Origin: Kofleriaceae bacterium
GTDB lineage: Bacteria > Myxococcota_A > Polyangia > Haliangiales > Haliangiaceae
Direction: 5' to 3'
Assembly: GCA_020633495.1 (NCBI GenBank)
Contig: JACKDR010000013.1
Coordinates: 62,001 to 126,000, forward strand
DNA: 64,000 nt
Of the stretch, positions 36,239 to 46,079 are shown in pieces (within the stretch, counting starts at the first letter, position 1; each line of letters opens with the position of its first letter). Below the pieces are notes generated by a model. The model searched no databases. It had not been told where the DNA came from and was given only the letters and a program-made list of their open reading frames with translations. The position numbers were made by a program, and so were the translations under genes.

Positions 36239-37576
36239 TCACGCCCTGTGCGCCGCGCGCAGCGCGCGCCTGACGAGCTCCTCGAGTGGCTGCCCGACGT
36301 GGGGCACGCACGCGGTGGTCGCCGCGCGTGCCTCGGCGGCCTGGAAGCCCAGGCCGCGCAGCGCCTGCTCGACGTCGCCGAGCGGGTCGTCGTGGGAGCC
36401 GGACCTCGACGCGTCGGCCGACGCCTGTCCCGCGTGGCGTCGCGTCGTCGGTGGCGCCGGCGAGGGTGCCCCGTACGGTCGCCCGTCGGCGTGGCTGAAC
36501 ACCGGCTCACCAGACGCGGCCCGCGCGATCCGCAGACGACCCACGTGGACCGCGTCGTGATGACCGCCGCACAGCGAGATCAGGTTGGCCATGGTGTGGC
36601 GGCCGCCCTGGGCCCGCGGCTGCACGTGGTGGAGCTCGACGAACCGCGTCGACCGGCAGCCCGGCACCCGGCATCGACCGTGGTCCCGCGCGATCACCGC
36701 GCGACGGATCCGCGGCGGCACGGTCTGGACCGCCCGGCCGACGTCGCCGCCGTCGACGCGGCCGAGCACCGTCGCGTCGCACCGCGCCCGCGCGCCCACC
36801 GTGGGAGGCACCTCGATCGCGCGCCCGCCGCCGTCCTGCGTGGTGCGCTCGCACGCCGGGCACACGGTCAACGCGATCTGGTAGGCGGCGCGGCCGGTGG
36901 GACGCGCGTCGGCGTCGCCGGCGCGGCCACCGCCGAGCATCTCGCGGCACATGGTGGCGAGGAGCTCGTCGTCGGAGATGGCGCCGCCTCGCTCCAGCTC
37001 CAGCGCCAGCCGGGCGTCGCGCCACAGCGCCAGCGTCTCCGGGCCGATGTCGAGCGTCAGCGACCGTCGGACCTCGGTCGGATCGACCTCGGCGCCCGGC
37101 AGGTCGCCGGGCCGGCGCCCGGCGACCATGGCCTCGATCTCGTGCACGGTCTTGCCGGCCGCGGCGGCCAGCCACGCCGCCTCGGTGTCGTCGCGGCCCA
37201 CGCGGGTCAGCTCGCGCACCGCCGAGTACGACTGGGCGCCGCGCGCCAGCGCGTCGGCGATCTTCGGCAGCGTCTGCAGCGCGGTCGCGACCCGCAGCCG
37301 CTCGCGCGCCGCGCGGGGCCCGTAGCCCAGGGTGCGCTCGAGGTACTCCGCCAGCGTCGCGTGGCCGAAGCGGCGGTGCAGCGCGATCCGCTGCGCGGCG
37401 ACCAGCCCGCGCGCCTCCTCGGCGTCGAGCGCGGCGCGCCGCCGTGCGACGCCACGCAGCGCGCGGTCGAGGCGCCGCCAGTCGTCCGCCGGCGGCGCGC
37501 GATCCGCGCCGGTCGCCCCTGCCGCACCCTCGAAGATCGACGTCAGGTCCACTCGCTCGTCGTCACGATCGAACAT
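36239..37576 (-). CDS. DUF222/HNH endonuclease with C-terminal RuvA_C-like domain
   Basis: 445 residues from ATG 37576 (GGGAGG seven bases upstream). An N-terminal DUF222-type helical region (AQRIALHRRFGHATLAEYLE, YGPRAARERLRVATALQTLP) is followed by a zinc-bound HNH nuclease: CPACER, CRVPGCRSTRFVELHHVQPR, TMANLISLCGGHHDAVH. After a Pro/Ser linker, the last 50 residues read DVEQALRGLGFQAAEARAA, a RuvA C-terminal-like helical domain that in RuvA touches RuvB. Such proteins are often multicopy in myxobacterial and actinobacterial genomes and may be linked to mobile DNA. The fusion to a RuvA_C domain hints at action on branched DNA; that is inference. Confidence 0.9.
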   Translation of the reverse strand: MFDRDDERVDLTSIFEGAAGATGADRAPPADDWRRLDRALRGVARRRAALDAEEARGLVAAQRIALHRRFGHATLAEYLERTLGYGPRAARERLRVATALQTLPKIADALARGAQSYSAVRELTRVGRDDTEAAWLAAAAGKTVHEIEAMVAGRRPGDLPGAEVDPTEVRRSLTLDIGPETLALWRDARLALELERGGAISDDELLATMCREMLGGGRAGDADARPTGRAAYQIALTVCPACERTTQDGGGRAIEVPPTVGARARCDATVLGRVDGGDVGRAVQTVPPRIRRAVIARDHGRCRVPGCRSTRFVELHHVQPRAQGGRHTMANLISLCGGHHDAVHVGRLRIARAASGEPVFSHADGRPYGAPSPAPPTTRRHAGQASADASRSGSHDDPLGDVEQALRGLGFQAAEARAATTACVPHVGQPLEELVRRALRAAHRA

Positions 37577-38060
37577 CGCCACACCTCCCGCGCACACGCG
37601 CACTCCTTCCCTACCACGGGAGATTCCAGCCTCCTGTCGTCGCCGCTGCGCCGCGAAGACGCCCACGACCCCGTCGAACGGGTCTGCGCTCGCTTGCAGG
37701 GGCCTCGGGTCAGCTCCTCGCCGCACGTTGCCGATCCGCCCCCGCCTCGAATGCGGCACCCGCGCGGCCGCCCGAGGCCCGTCAAGAAGAATCGACCACA
37801 CCGGTCGATTTCTGTCCGGCCACCGGACACATTGGTCGAGGCGGTGCGCCCGTCGACGTCGGCCTCTCCGTCGCGGGAGGCTCCGGGAGTCACCGCTCCT
37901 CCCTGTCCTGGCACGGGCCCTTTCGGCCCGCGGTCTCACCGTGCGCCCAGGGGACCACAGCCTGTCTGACCGGCGTTGCGGCTACGAGCCTGTAGCCGAT
38001 AGCCACCCGGGCCGGGACGGCATCGTCCGCGGTCGGGTATCGCGTGCGGCCCGGGGCGGC
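37577..38060. other. Intergenic stretch without a recognisable gene
   Basis: 484 bp upstream of the HNH gene. Open frames here have no family motif and no convincing ribosome site. The only clear structure is a cluster of short inverted repeats at 37792-37839. Confidence 0.6.
37792..37839. promoter_or_regulatory. Cluster of inverted repeats upstream of HNH gene
   Basis: TCGACC and GGTCGA face each other across 5 bp (37792-37808). TGTCCGG and CCGGACA form a 7-bp stem with a 3-base loop (37813-37829). A third half-site GGTCGA follows at 37834-37839. They lie about 215-265 bp before the HNH start. Protein-binding sites or a recombination/nuclease target are possible; no further evidence. Confidence 0.4.
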
Positions 38061-38187
38061 CTACGCGGGCATGGTGCGTGGCGCCTGCGCCCGGAAGACG
38101 AAGCACACCAGGTGCGACGCCGGCAGCCACTCACGCGGCGACGGCGGCAACAGGAACGACTGCATCGGCGCGTACGGACGGTAGGGC
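38061..38187 (-). pseudogene. IS1182-family transposase N-terminal remnant, cut by the IS21-type element
   Basis: Reading leftward from GTG 40364-40366 and jumping over the inserted element, the frame gives MKPYRPYAPMQSFLLPPSP, then REWLPASHLVCFVF, and stops at 38061. This is the start of IS1182-type transposases (consensus like YRPYxPxQxxLLPPSLxxWLPExHLxxFV). Only about 44 residues remain, so it was already truncated. The insertion separates codons 3 and 4; the few remaining bases are at 40357-40366. Confidence 0.7.
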
Positions 38188-38256
38188 TGTCAGGCGCCAC
38201 GTAAACTGACCCCCTCGCGCCACTAATTCTGACCCCCGCCCGGACGGGGGTAACCC

Positions 38257-39522
38257 ATGGAAAAGACGCTAGGAAGCAGGTCCGGGGCGATGGTCGTCCC
38301 GATGTTGGATCCTGAAGTCGTGTCGCGGATCCGGCTGCTACGCCGGATGGGCTGGGGCACCAAGCGAATCGCCCGCGAGGTTGGCGCCGCGCGCAACAGC
38401 GTGCGGCGCTACCTGCGCGAAGGCGACGCCGCGGAGAGACAGGTGCGGCCCGGTGCGCGGACGCTCGACGCCGACCAAGAGGCCGCGGCACGTGCGCTCC
38501 TCGACGGTCCTGCGGAGGGCAACGCCGTGGTCGTTCGGCGCCTGCTGGCGGAGCGGGAGGTCGTCGTGCCGCTGCGTACGCTGCAGCGAACGCTGGCGCC
38601 GCATCGTCAGGCGAAGCGAGCCACCGAGCTCGCGACGGTCCGATTCGAGACCGCGCCCGGGCACCAAACCCAGATCGACTTCGGCGAGAAGTGGGTCGAG
38701 ATCGCCGGCGTGCGGACGCGCGTGTTCTTCTTTGTCGGGGTGCTCGGGTACTCGCGTCGCATCTTCGTCCGTGCGTCGCTGAGCCAGCGCCAGGACGACT
38801 GGCGAGAAGGCCTCGCCGGCGCGTTCCAGCGCTTCGGCGGTGTCACGCAGCGCATCTTGATCGACCGCGCCGGTGCGCTCGTCGTCGGACACGACCGCGA
38901 CACCAACACGGCCCGCGTCCACCCCGCCTTCGCTGCGTTCTGCCGCGACTGGGGCGTCGAGGTGTCGGCGTGCCGCCCGTACCGGGCACGCACGAAAGGC
39001 AAGACCGAGTCGGGCGTCGGCTACGTCAAGCGAAACGCGATCGCCGGGCTCGCGTTCGCCAGCTTCGCCGAGCTCGACGCGCACCTCGCGCGGTGGATGG
39101 TCGAAGCTGACCGCCGCATCCACGGCACGACGCACGAGCAGCCGATCGTGCGCTTCGAACGCGACGAGCGAGGAGCACTGCGGCCACTGCCGTCGCCGAC
39201 GCTGCGCGTTCGCGAACGACGTGTCTCGCGCCGCGTCGCGACCGACTGTTTCGTGGATGTCGAGACGGTGCGCTACAGCGTGCCGCACGCGTTCGTGAGG
39301 CGCACCGTCGACGTGCTCGTCGGCGACGACGAGGTCGTCGTCTTCGATGGGCGGATCGAGATCGCGCGTCATCGGCGCGTGCGCGAACCACATCAGCGTG
39401 TGGTCAACCCGCGGCACCTCGACGGCCTCTACAGGGCGCATGACGACGACGAGTCGCCATCACGGTCGCCGCTGACCCGCAGTCTCGACGTCTACGCGGA
39501 CGCCATCGGAGGTGCCTCGTGA
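38257..39522 (+). CDS. istA: IS21-family transposase IstA
   Basis: 421 residues. An N-terminal helix-turn-helix (VVSRIRLLRRMGWGTKRIAR, EVGAARNSVRRYLREG) is followed by an RNase-H-like DDE core: GHQTQIDFGEKWVEI (first Asp), RILIDRAGALVVGHDRDT (second Asp region) and RARTKGKTESGVGYVKRNAI (Glu). A C-terminal beta domain follows (YSVPHAFVRRTVDVLVGDDE). Catalyses strand transfer of the element with IstB. The stop overlaps the istB start (GTGA). Codon use is a little less GC-biased than the flanking genes, consistent with transfer. Confidence 0.93.
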   Translation: MEKTLGSRSGAMVVPMLDPEVVSRIRLLRRMGWGTKRIAREVGAARNSVRRYLREGDAAERQVRPGARTLDADQEAAARALLDGPAEGNAVVVRRLLAEREVVVPLRTLQRTLAPHRQAKRATELATVRFETAPGHQTQIDFGEKWVEIAGVRTRVFFFVGVLGYSRRIFVRASLSQRQDDWREGLAGAFQRFGGVTQRILIDRAGALVVGHDRDTNTARVHPAFAAFCRDWGVEVSACRPYRARTKGKTESGVGYVKRNAIAGLAFASFAELDAHLARWMVEADRRIHGTTHEQPIVRFERDERGALRPLPSPTLRVRERRVSRRVATDCFVDVETVRYSVPHAFVRRTVDVLVGDDEVVVFDGRIEIARHRRVREPHQRVVNPRHLDGLYRAHDDDESPSRSPLTRSLDVYADAIGGAS

Positions 39523-40296
39523 GCGAGCTCGTCCGAGCGCGCGTCGAGGAGCGGCTCATCAGGCTGCGGCTCAGCGCGGTTGCGCAGCGACTCGACGGCC
39601 TCCTGTCGGCAGCCGCGCGCGGCGAGCCGACCTACCTCGACTTCCTCGACCAGCTGCTCGCCGAGGAGACGGAGGCCAAGCAGAAGAAGCGCGTCGCGAT
39701 GGGGATCCAGATCGCGCACTTCCCGACCATCAAGACGCTCGAGGAGTTCGACTTCAAGTTCCAGCCGTCCGTCGACGCCAAGCTCGTCCGCCGAGCTCGC
39801 CACCGGCCGTTTCGTCGTCGGTGCCGAGAACGTCCTGCTGTTCGGTCCGCCGGGCGTCGGCAAGACGCATCTCGCGATCGCGCTTAGGCGCGCCGTCGTC
39901 GAGGCCGGCCACTCGGTCTTGTTCGTCACCGCGACGGCACTCCTCGCAACGCTGGCCAAGGCCCAGCAGGAAGGAAAGCTCGCCGACCAGATCGCCTTCT
40001 ACGCCAAGCCCAAGCTGCTCGTCGTCGACGAACTCGGCTACCTGCCGCTGGAGAAGCACACCGCCAACCTGTTCTTCCAGCTCGTCAGCCGTCGCTACGA
40101 GCGCGGCAGCATGCTCATCACCACCAACCAAACCATCACGCAGTGGGGACACGTCTTCGGCGACGAGATGATCGCCTCGGCCGTCCTCGACCGCGTGCTC
40201 CACCATAGCCACGTCCTGGTAATCCAGGGCGACAGCTTCCGCCTCAAGCAGAAGAAGCGAGCCGGTCTCCTCGGCTCGAACAACACCAACCGCTGA
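39519..40296 (+). pseudogene. istB: IS21-family helper ATPase IstB, one frameshift
   Basis: AAA+ ATPase that assists IstA in target selection. The frame from GTG 39519 encodes the N-terminal domain (RLIRLRLSAVAQRLDGLLSA, YLDFLDQLLAEETEAKQKKR, TIKTLEEFDFKFQPSVD). It breaks near 39785-39795, where an extra C gives CGCCGAG. The next frame continues with ELATGRFVVGAENVLLFGPP, Walker A GPPGVGKTHLA, Walker B LLVVDELGYLPL, ITTNQTITQWGHVF and VLDRVLHHSHVLVI, ending at 40296. Corrected length is about 258 aa, normal for IstB. Either a consensus error or a disabling mutation in a young element. Confidence 0.85.
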
Positions 40297-40366
40297 ACAC
40301 TTGGGCGGGGTCAGTTTTGGTGGCGTTCGGGGGTCAGTTCTTAGTGGCGCTTGACAAGGGCTTCAC

Positions 40367-40736
40367 CCCGCCATGCGATCCGCTCGCCGCGCTGGTGTCG
40401 ATCCCTTCGTGCCCGACCGCGGTGGTGCCAGGCCACGCCGGCACGGGTGACGCGAGCGTGTGGGGGCGGCCGACGGCGAGTTCCGCAGCGGGCCCGCGCC
40501 ACCACGCGACGGCGTCACCGCCCGCGCCCGCCTCACCGCCCGCGCTCTCGTCACCGCGAGGACTGTCCGAGCCGGAGGACGCCCCCCCGCGCTCGCGGCA
40601 GGACCCGGGGCCGGCGGCCCGCGGTCTCCCCACCGCTCGCGCCAGGCGGGTATCCGCTACACGCTGCCAGGGCGCGGCGACGGCCCGCGCCGCGATCCGG
40701 GCCGCACGCCCGGGCCGGATCCGCTACGCTGATCGG
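40367..40736. other. Intergenic stretch without a recognisable gene
   Basis: 370 bp between the IS element and the zinc-ribbon gene. The frame of the zinc-ribbon gene is open through it, but the translation is Pro/Ala/Arg-rich without motif. A loosely repeated ATCCGCTACxCGCT occurs at about 40650 and 40718, near the downstream gene, and could be promoter-related. Confidence 0.5.
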
Positions 40737-41576
40737 GTGATCGTCGAGTGCTCCTCGTGCCACGCCCGTCACGACGTGTCGGGCTTCGCGCCCGGCACCC
40801 GCGCCCGATGTCGGTGCGGCGCCGAGCTGCTGATCCCGACGCCGGCGGCCGAGACCGGGCTGCTGCGGTGCCCGCAGTGCGGCGGCGCGGTGGCCGCGAC
40901 CGACCCGCAATGCGGCTTCTGCCACGCGGCGCTGCTGGTGCGCAGCTGCCCGCGCTGCCTGGCCAAGGTCTTCCACGGCCACCGCCACTGCCCCCACTGC
41001 GGCGCCGCGACCGACGTCGCCGCCACGGTGCCGGCCGCCGAGGAGCGGCCGTGCCCGCGCTGCGAGACGCCGCTGGTGGCGCGGCTGCTCGGCGACCTCG
41101 CGCTCGACGACTGCCCGTCGTGCGCGGGCGTCTTCATCGACGGCGAGGCCATCGAGCGCCTGCTCGGCGATCGCCAGGCCGCGCGCGCCGAGGCGGTGCT
41201 GGGGACGTATCGCGGCACGCCGCGCGCGGTCGACACCACGCCGCGCGGCGGCCGGCTCTACATCATGTGCCCGGTGTGCCGCGTGGTCATGAACCGGCGG
41301 CAGTTCGCGCGCGGCTCGGGCGTGGTCATCGACGTCTGCCGCAAGCACGGCACCTGGTTCGACGGCGGCGAGCTGCCCGCGGTGGTCGAGTTCGTCATGA
41401 ACGGCGGCCTCGAGAAGGCCGAGAAGGCCGAGCTCGCCGATCAGCGCGAGGCGGTACGGCGGGCCCGCGCCGACGTCGCCGCGGCGCAGGCCCAGGCCGC
41501 GATGCGCGGCGACGCCCGCAGCAGCGACCGCGGCGGCGGCGCCCTGCTCGACCTGCTGTTCTCGCTGTGGCGGTAG
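40737..41576 (+). CDS. Multi-zinc-ribbon protein with TFIIB-type C-terminal ribbon
   Basis: 279 residues from GTG 40737 (MIVECSSCHARHDVSGF). Four to five Cys-pair ribbons follow one another: CSSCHARHD/RCRCG, RCPQCGG/CGFCH, SCPRC/CPHCG, PCPRCETPL/DDCPSC, and a C-terminal zf-TFIIB type ribbon MCPVCRVVMNRRQF with DVCRKHGTWFDGGELPAVV. A charged helical tail ends the protein. No membrane segment. Many bacteria have such ribbons of unknown role; protein or nucleic-acid binding is inferred. Its stop abuts the convergent DUF1579 gene. Confidence 0.85.
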   Translation: MIVECSSCHARHDVSGFAPGTRARCRCGAELLIPTPAAETGLLRCPQCGGAVAATDPQCGFCHAALLVRSCPRCLAKVFHGHRHCPHCGAATDVAATVPAAEERPCPRCETPLVARLLGDLALDDCPSCAGVFIDGEAIERLLGDRQAARAEAVLGTYRGTPRAVDTTPRGGRLYIMCPVCRVVMNRRQFARGSGVVIDVCRKHGTWFDGGELPAVVEFVMNGGLEKAEKAELADQREAVRRARADVAAAQAQAAMRGDARSSDRGGGALLDLLFSLWR

Positions 41577-42038
41577 CTACACCCGCCGGTAGCGCCCCTC
41601 CATCATCGGCGACCAGGCCTCGCCGTCGCGCGACGACAGGATGCGGAAGACGTAGCGATCCGCGCCGTCGAGCTCGTAGACGTAGCGGCCGTGGCCGTGC
41701 GCGCCCTGGTTGCTGAAGGTCAGGACGTCGTCCTGCCAGTCGCCGAGGGTCTCGGCGGGGTGGCCGCCCATCGAGTCGACCCAGTACATCGTGTAGCGCG
41801 CGCGCGCCGCGTCCCAGCCGTAGACGCCGTGGCCGCGGAAGAAGACGGCGCCGTCGCGCGACTCCTCGTAGTCGGAGAGCAGCCACAAGCCGTCGCAGCC
41901 CATGCGCGCGGTGAACGCGCCGGTGGCGGTGCGCTCCTCGGGCGACCACGGCGACGGGAACAGGGTCTCGTCGCCGCGCCAGGTGCCGGCGAGGCGAGCG
42001 AGGTTGGCGTGCGGCGGACCGGGCTCGGGCATGTGCAT
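41577..42038 (-). CDS. DUF1579-like protein (153 aa)
   Basis: ATG 42038 follows GGGAGG by six bases. The domain starts LARLAGTWRGDETLFPSPW and continues with GAFTARMGCDGLWLLSDYEE, FRGHGVYGWDAARARYTMYW, DSMGGHPAETLGDWQDDVLT and YVFRILSSRDGEAWSPMMEG, the strand order of DUF1579 (a lipocalin-like beta-barrel). No signal peptide. Members are thought to bind small hydrophobic ligands; function here unknown. Convergent with and directly abutting the zinc-ribbon gene. Confidence 0.85.
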   Translation of the reverse strand: MHMPEPGPPHANLARLAGTWRGDETLFPSPWSPEERTATGAFTARMGCDGLWLLSDYEESRDGAVFFRGHGVYGWDAARARYTMYWVDSMGGHPAETLGDWQDDVLTFSNQGAHGHGRYVYELDGADRYVFRILSSRDGEAWSPMMEGRYRRV

Positions 42039-42105
42039 GGCGTCCTCCCCTCGGGCGCACCCCGCGCCCGCGCCGAGGCTACCGCGGATCGGGTAGGGTG
42101 CGGCC

Positions 42106-42495
42106 ATGCCCGTCGACGACCCGCCGCCGCAACGCAGCCTGCTGGGCCTGCCGCTCGAGCCGTGCTCGACCGATCCGATGACCGGGTTCTTCCGCACCGG
42201 CTGCTGCGAGACCGGCGACGAGGACGTCGGCCGCCACGTCGTGTGCGCCGAGGTCACCGCCGAGTTCCTCGCGTTCTCGCGGCGCCAGGGCAACGACCTC
42301 GAGACCCCGCGCCCCGGCTTCCGCGGCCTGCGCCCCGGCGATCGCTGGTGCCTGTGCGCGGCGCGCTGGAAGGAGGCGCTCGACGCCGGCGTCGCGCCGC
42401 CGGTGGTGCTGGCCGCGACCCACGAGCGCGCGACCACGGTGGTGCCGCGCCAGGCGCTGCTGGCCCACGCGCTCGACCGCGAGTCGCTGAACTGA
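42106..42495 (+). CDS. DUF2237 family protein (129 aa)
   Basis: The whole length matches DUF2237: LGLPLEPCSTDPMTGFFRTG, CCETGDEDVGRHVVCAEVTA, EFLAFSRRQGNDLETPRPGF, LRPGDRWCLCAARWKEALDA and APPVVLAATHERATTVV. Conserved Cys residues and DPMTGF/GDRWCLC are the family marks. Cytoplasmic; no function established. ATG 42106; divergent from the DUF1579 gene with 67 bp between starts. Confidence 0.93.
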   Translation: MPVDDPPPQRSLLGLPLEPCSTDPMTGFFRTGCCETGDEDVGRHVVCAEVTAEFLAFSRRQGNDLETPRPGFRGLRPGDRWCLCAARWKEALDAGVAPPVVLAATHERATTVVPRQALLAHALDRESLN

Positions 42496-42572
42496 CGCCG
42501 GCTCGGTCACGACCCGGGCGCCGCGGCGCCGCGCGCGTGGACGTCGGCGCGCCGCGGTGGCACGCTGGCGCC

Positions 42573-43808
42573 GTGGACGCCACCGTACGCGGCGAGGTTC
42601 AGCCCGGGTTCGAGGCCCTCGCCGACGCGATGGCGCGCCAGCTGCGCGGCGCCCGCGGCGGCGCCGCCGTGTGCGCCTACCACCGCGGCCGCTGCGTCGC
42701 CGACCTGTGGGGCGGCGTGCGCGACGAGGCCGGCGCGCCGTGGCAGCGCGACACGATGTGCGTGTCGTACTCGACGACCAAGGGCGTGGTCTCGACCGCG
42801 CTGCACGTCCTGGCCGATCGCGGCGAGGTCGACTACGACGCCCCGGTGGCGCGCTACTGGCCGGAGTTCGCGCAGGCCGGCAAGGGCGCGATCACGATCC
42901 GCGACGTGATGACCCACCGCGCCGGGCTGTTCAACGTCCGCGACCTGGTCGACGACGCCCGCCGCCTGCTCGACTGGGACCACATGACCGCGGCGCTGGC
43001 CGCCGCCGCGCCGGCGCCGCTGCCGCCGCGCGCCACCGCCTACCAGGCGCTGACCTACGGCTTCCTGATCGGCGAGGTCATCCAGCGGGTGTCGGGCCGG
43101 TCGCTGGCGACGTTCATCGCCGACGAGCTGGCCGGCCCGCTCGGCCTCGACGGCCTCTACATCGGCGCCCCCGCCGACCAGCTGCACCGCGCCGCCCGCC
43201 TGGTCGACGCGCCGGCGCGCCGCGACCGCGCCGCCGGGCCGCGCGGCGCCGCCGATCGCAGCGCCGCGGCGCGGCGGCGCCGCCGCATCTACGGCGCGGT
43301 CGAGCGCCTGCTCAAGCTCGCCGGTCACCCGGTCGACTTCGATCGCGCCGCCGCGGCGCTGGCGCCGCCGGGCATCTCGCGCTTCGACTTCTCGTCGGAC
43401 GAGGTCCTGGCCGCCAGCATCCCGGCGGCCAACGGGCTGTTCACGGCGCGCTCGCTGGCGCGCCTGTACGCGATGCTGGCCGCCGGCGGCGAGCTCGACG
43501 GCGTCCGCGTCCTGTCGCGCGACACCGTCGCCCGCGCCACCGAGATCCAGACCCACGGCTACGACCAGATCACGATCTTCAAGATGCGGTGGCGGCTCGG
43601 CTACCACCGCATCGGCAGCTTCCGGGGCGTGGCGCCGCGCGCGTTCGGCCACTTCGGCTGGGGCGGCTCGGGGGCGTGGGGCGATCCGGATCGCCAGGTC
43701 GCGCTCGGCTTCATCGTCAACAGCGGCTCGGGCACGCCCATCGGCGACCTGCGGATCCTGCGGCTCAACACGGCGCTGTACGACTGCGTGCGCCGGCTGC
43801 GGCGCTGA
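42573..43808 (+). CDS. Beta-lactamase-fold serine hydrolase (class C/EstB-type esterase)
   Basis: 411 residues from GTG 42573. The catalytic SxxK motif is CVSYSTTKG (Ser 67, Lys 70). The Tyr motif is in AYQALTYGFLIGEVIQ, and the third motif region reads FGHFGWGGSGAW near the C terminus. IRDVMTHRAGL and AANGLFTARSLARLYAMLA are typical of EstB/LACTB-like hydrolases, which usually cleave esters or D-peptides rather than give resistance. No signal peptide is visible, suggesting a cytoplasmic esterase. Ends 65 bp before the kinase gene. Confidence 0.92.
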   Translation: MDATVRGEVQPGFEALADAMARQLRGARGGAAVCAYHRGRCVADLWGGVRDEAGAPWQRDTMCVSYSTTKGVVSTALHVLADRGEVDYDAPVARYWPEFAQAGKGAITIRDVMTHRAGLFNVRDLVDDARRLLDWDHMTAALAAAAPAPLPPRATAYQALTYGFLIGEVIQRVSGRSLATFIADELAGPLGLDGLYIGAPADQLHRAARLVDAPARRDRAAGPRGAADRSAAARRRRRIYGAVERLLKLAGHPVDFDRAAAALAPPGISRFDFSSDEVLAASIPAANGLFTARSLARLYAMLAAGGELDGVRVLSRDTVARATEIQTHGYDQITIFKMRWRLGYHRIGSFRGVAPRAFGHFGWGGSGAWGDPDRQVALGFIVNSGSGTPIGDLRILRLNTALYDCVRRLRR

Positions 43809-43873
43809 CGCCGCCCGGCGCGGCCCGGCGCCCCCGAGGCGCGCCTTGACCCGCCCGCGGCCACCGCGGACAC

Positions 43874-45088
<1,215 letters not shown>

Positions 45089-45347
45089 CGCGCCGGCGAC
45101 GACCGCCGCGCTGACGCCGACGCCGCCCGCCGCCGCGCCAGCACCGCGCCGGCGACGGTCGCCGCCGCGCCGACGACCGCCACGGCCGCCGCACCGACCG
45201 TCGCCGCGCCGACCGCCACCACGGCCGCCGCACTGACCCCTGCCGCGGCCACGCGCGCCCGCGCCCGCGCTGCTCACCACCGCCGACGTCGGGACCAGCG
45301 CCGCGCCCGTCGACGCCGGAGCCGCCGCCGCGCCGGCCGACGCCGGC

Positions 45348-46034
45348 GTGCCGACGCCGGCGCACCACGCGCCTGCGCCTGCCGATCCGGCGGCGCCGGC
45401 GCCGAAGCCCGCGTCGTTCACGCTGGCGCGGCGCACCTTCGCGCCCGGCGACGAGATCGCGATCGCGTTCGCCGCGCCGGTGCCGTCGGCCGGCAGCAAC
45501 CGGGCCTGGGTCGCGGTCAGCGTCGCCGGCTCGAGCGCGACGTCGTACGGGACCTGGACCTACGTCAGCGATGGCGCCACCCGCGCCAAGCTCACCGCGC
45601 CGGCGGACGAGGGGCGCTACGAGGTCCGCCTCTACACCGACTACCCGCGCGCCGGCTATCACGTCGCGCACACCGTGGACGTCACCATCGCCGCCGCCGA
45701 GGCGCCGCCCGCGACCGCCGACGCCGACGCCGAGACCCCGGCGAGCCTGCAGCGGTTCACGATCGCCGACCGCACCGTGCACGGCGGCGACAAGATCGAG
45801 CTGCGCTTCGCGGCGCCCCTGGTCGCGGCCAAGGGCGAGCGGTTCTGGGCCACGATCGTCGCCGCGGGTCAGCCCGACTCGTCGTGGGGATCGTGGTCGT
45901 ACGTGGCGGCGGCGGCCCGCACGGTGACGCTGACCGCGCCCGCCACCGCCGGCGCCTACGAGCTCCGCCTCCACGCCCACTACCCGCGCAAGACCAGCGA
46001 CGTCGTCCACCGCGAGACGATCCAGGTCGAGTGA
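45348..46034 (+). CDS. Extracytoplasmic tandem beta-domains, probable 3' part of the receptor kinase
   Basis: This frame is open from about 45255 and encodes, after a Pro/Ala linker, two homologous domains of about 95 residues. Copy one: FTLARRTFAPGDEIAIAF, YGTWTYVSDGATRAKLTAP, YEVRLYTDYPRAGYHV. Copy two: FTIADRTVHGGDKIELRF, WGSWSYVAAAARTVTLTAP, YELRLHAHYPRKTSDV. The shared pattern (axFxxGDxIxxxFxxP, WxYVxxxAxxxxLTAP, YExRLxxxYPR) shows a duplication. Beta-sandwich sensors or carbohydrate-binding folds are likely. Joined to the upstream kinase they would face the periplasm. If a separate gene, ATG/GTG 45348 would be its start, without a signal peptide, which argues against that. Confidence 0.75.
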   Translation: MPTPAHHAPAPADPAAPAPKPASFTLARRTFAPGDEIAIAFAAPVPSAGSNRAWVAVSVAGSSATSYGTWTYVSDGATRAKLTAPADEGRYEVRLYTDYPRAGYHVAHTVDVTIAAAEAPPATADADAETPASLQRFTIADRTVHGGDKIELRFAAPLVAAKGERFWATIVAAGQPDSSWGSWSYVAAAARTVTLTAPATAGAYELRLHAHYPRKTSDVVHRETIQVE

Positions 46035-46079
46035 GCGGCGCCGGGCGGCCTGGCTACCGTGGGCCCGGCGCCGCGCCGG

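Larger units (their letters stand above)
38188..40356 (+). mobile_element. IS21-family insertion sequence (2169 bp)
   Basis: Ends are TGTCA.GGCGCCAC on the left and the inverted TGTCA.AGCGCCAC on the right. Each end holds two imperfect copies of a GCGCCACxxxxxxCTGACCCC element (left at 38194-38213 and 38217-38236; right at 40329-40350 and about 40303-40328), as is typical of IS21 multiple terminal repeats. The 5-bp sequence AGGGC flanks both sides (38183-38187 and 40357-40361), a target-site duplication. It carries istA and istB in the usual overlapping order. Intact ends and a perfect duplication point to recent insertion. Confidence 0.92.
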
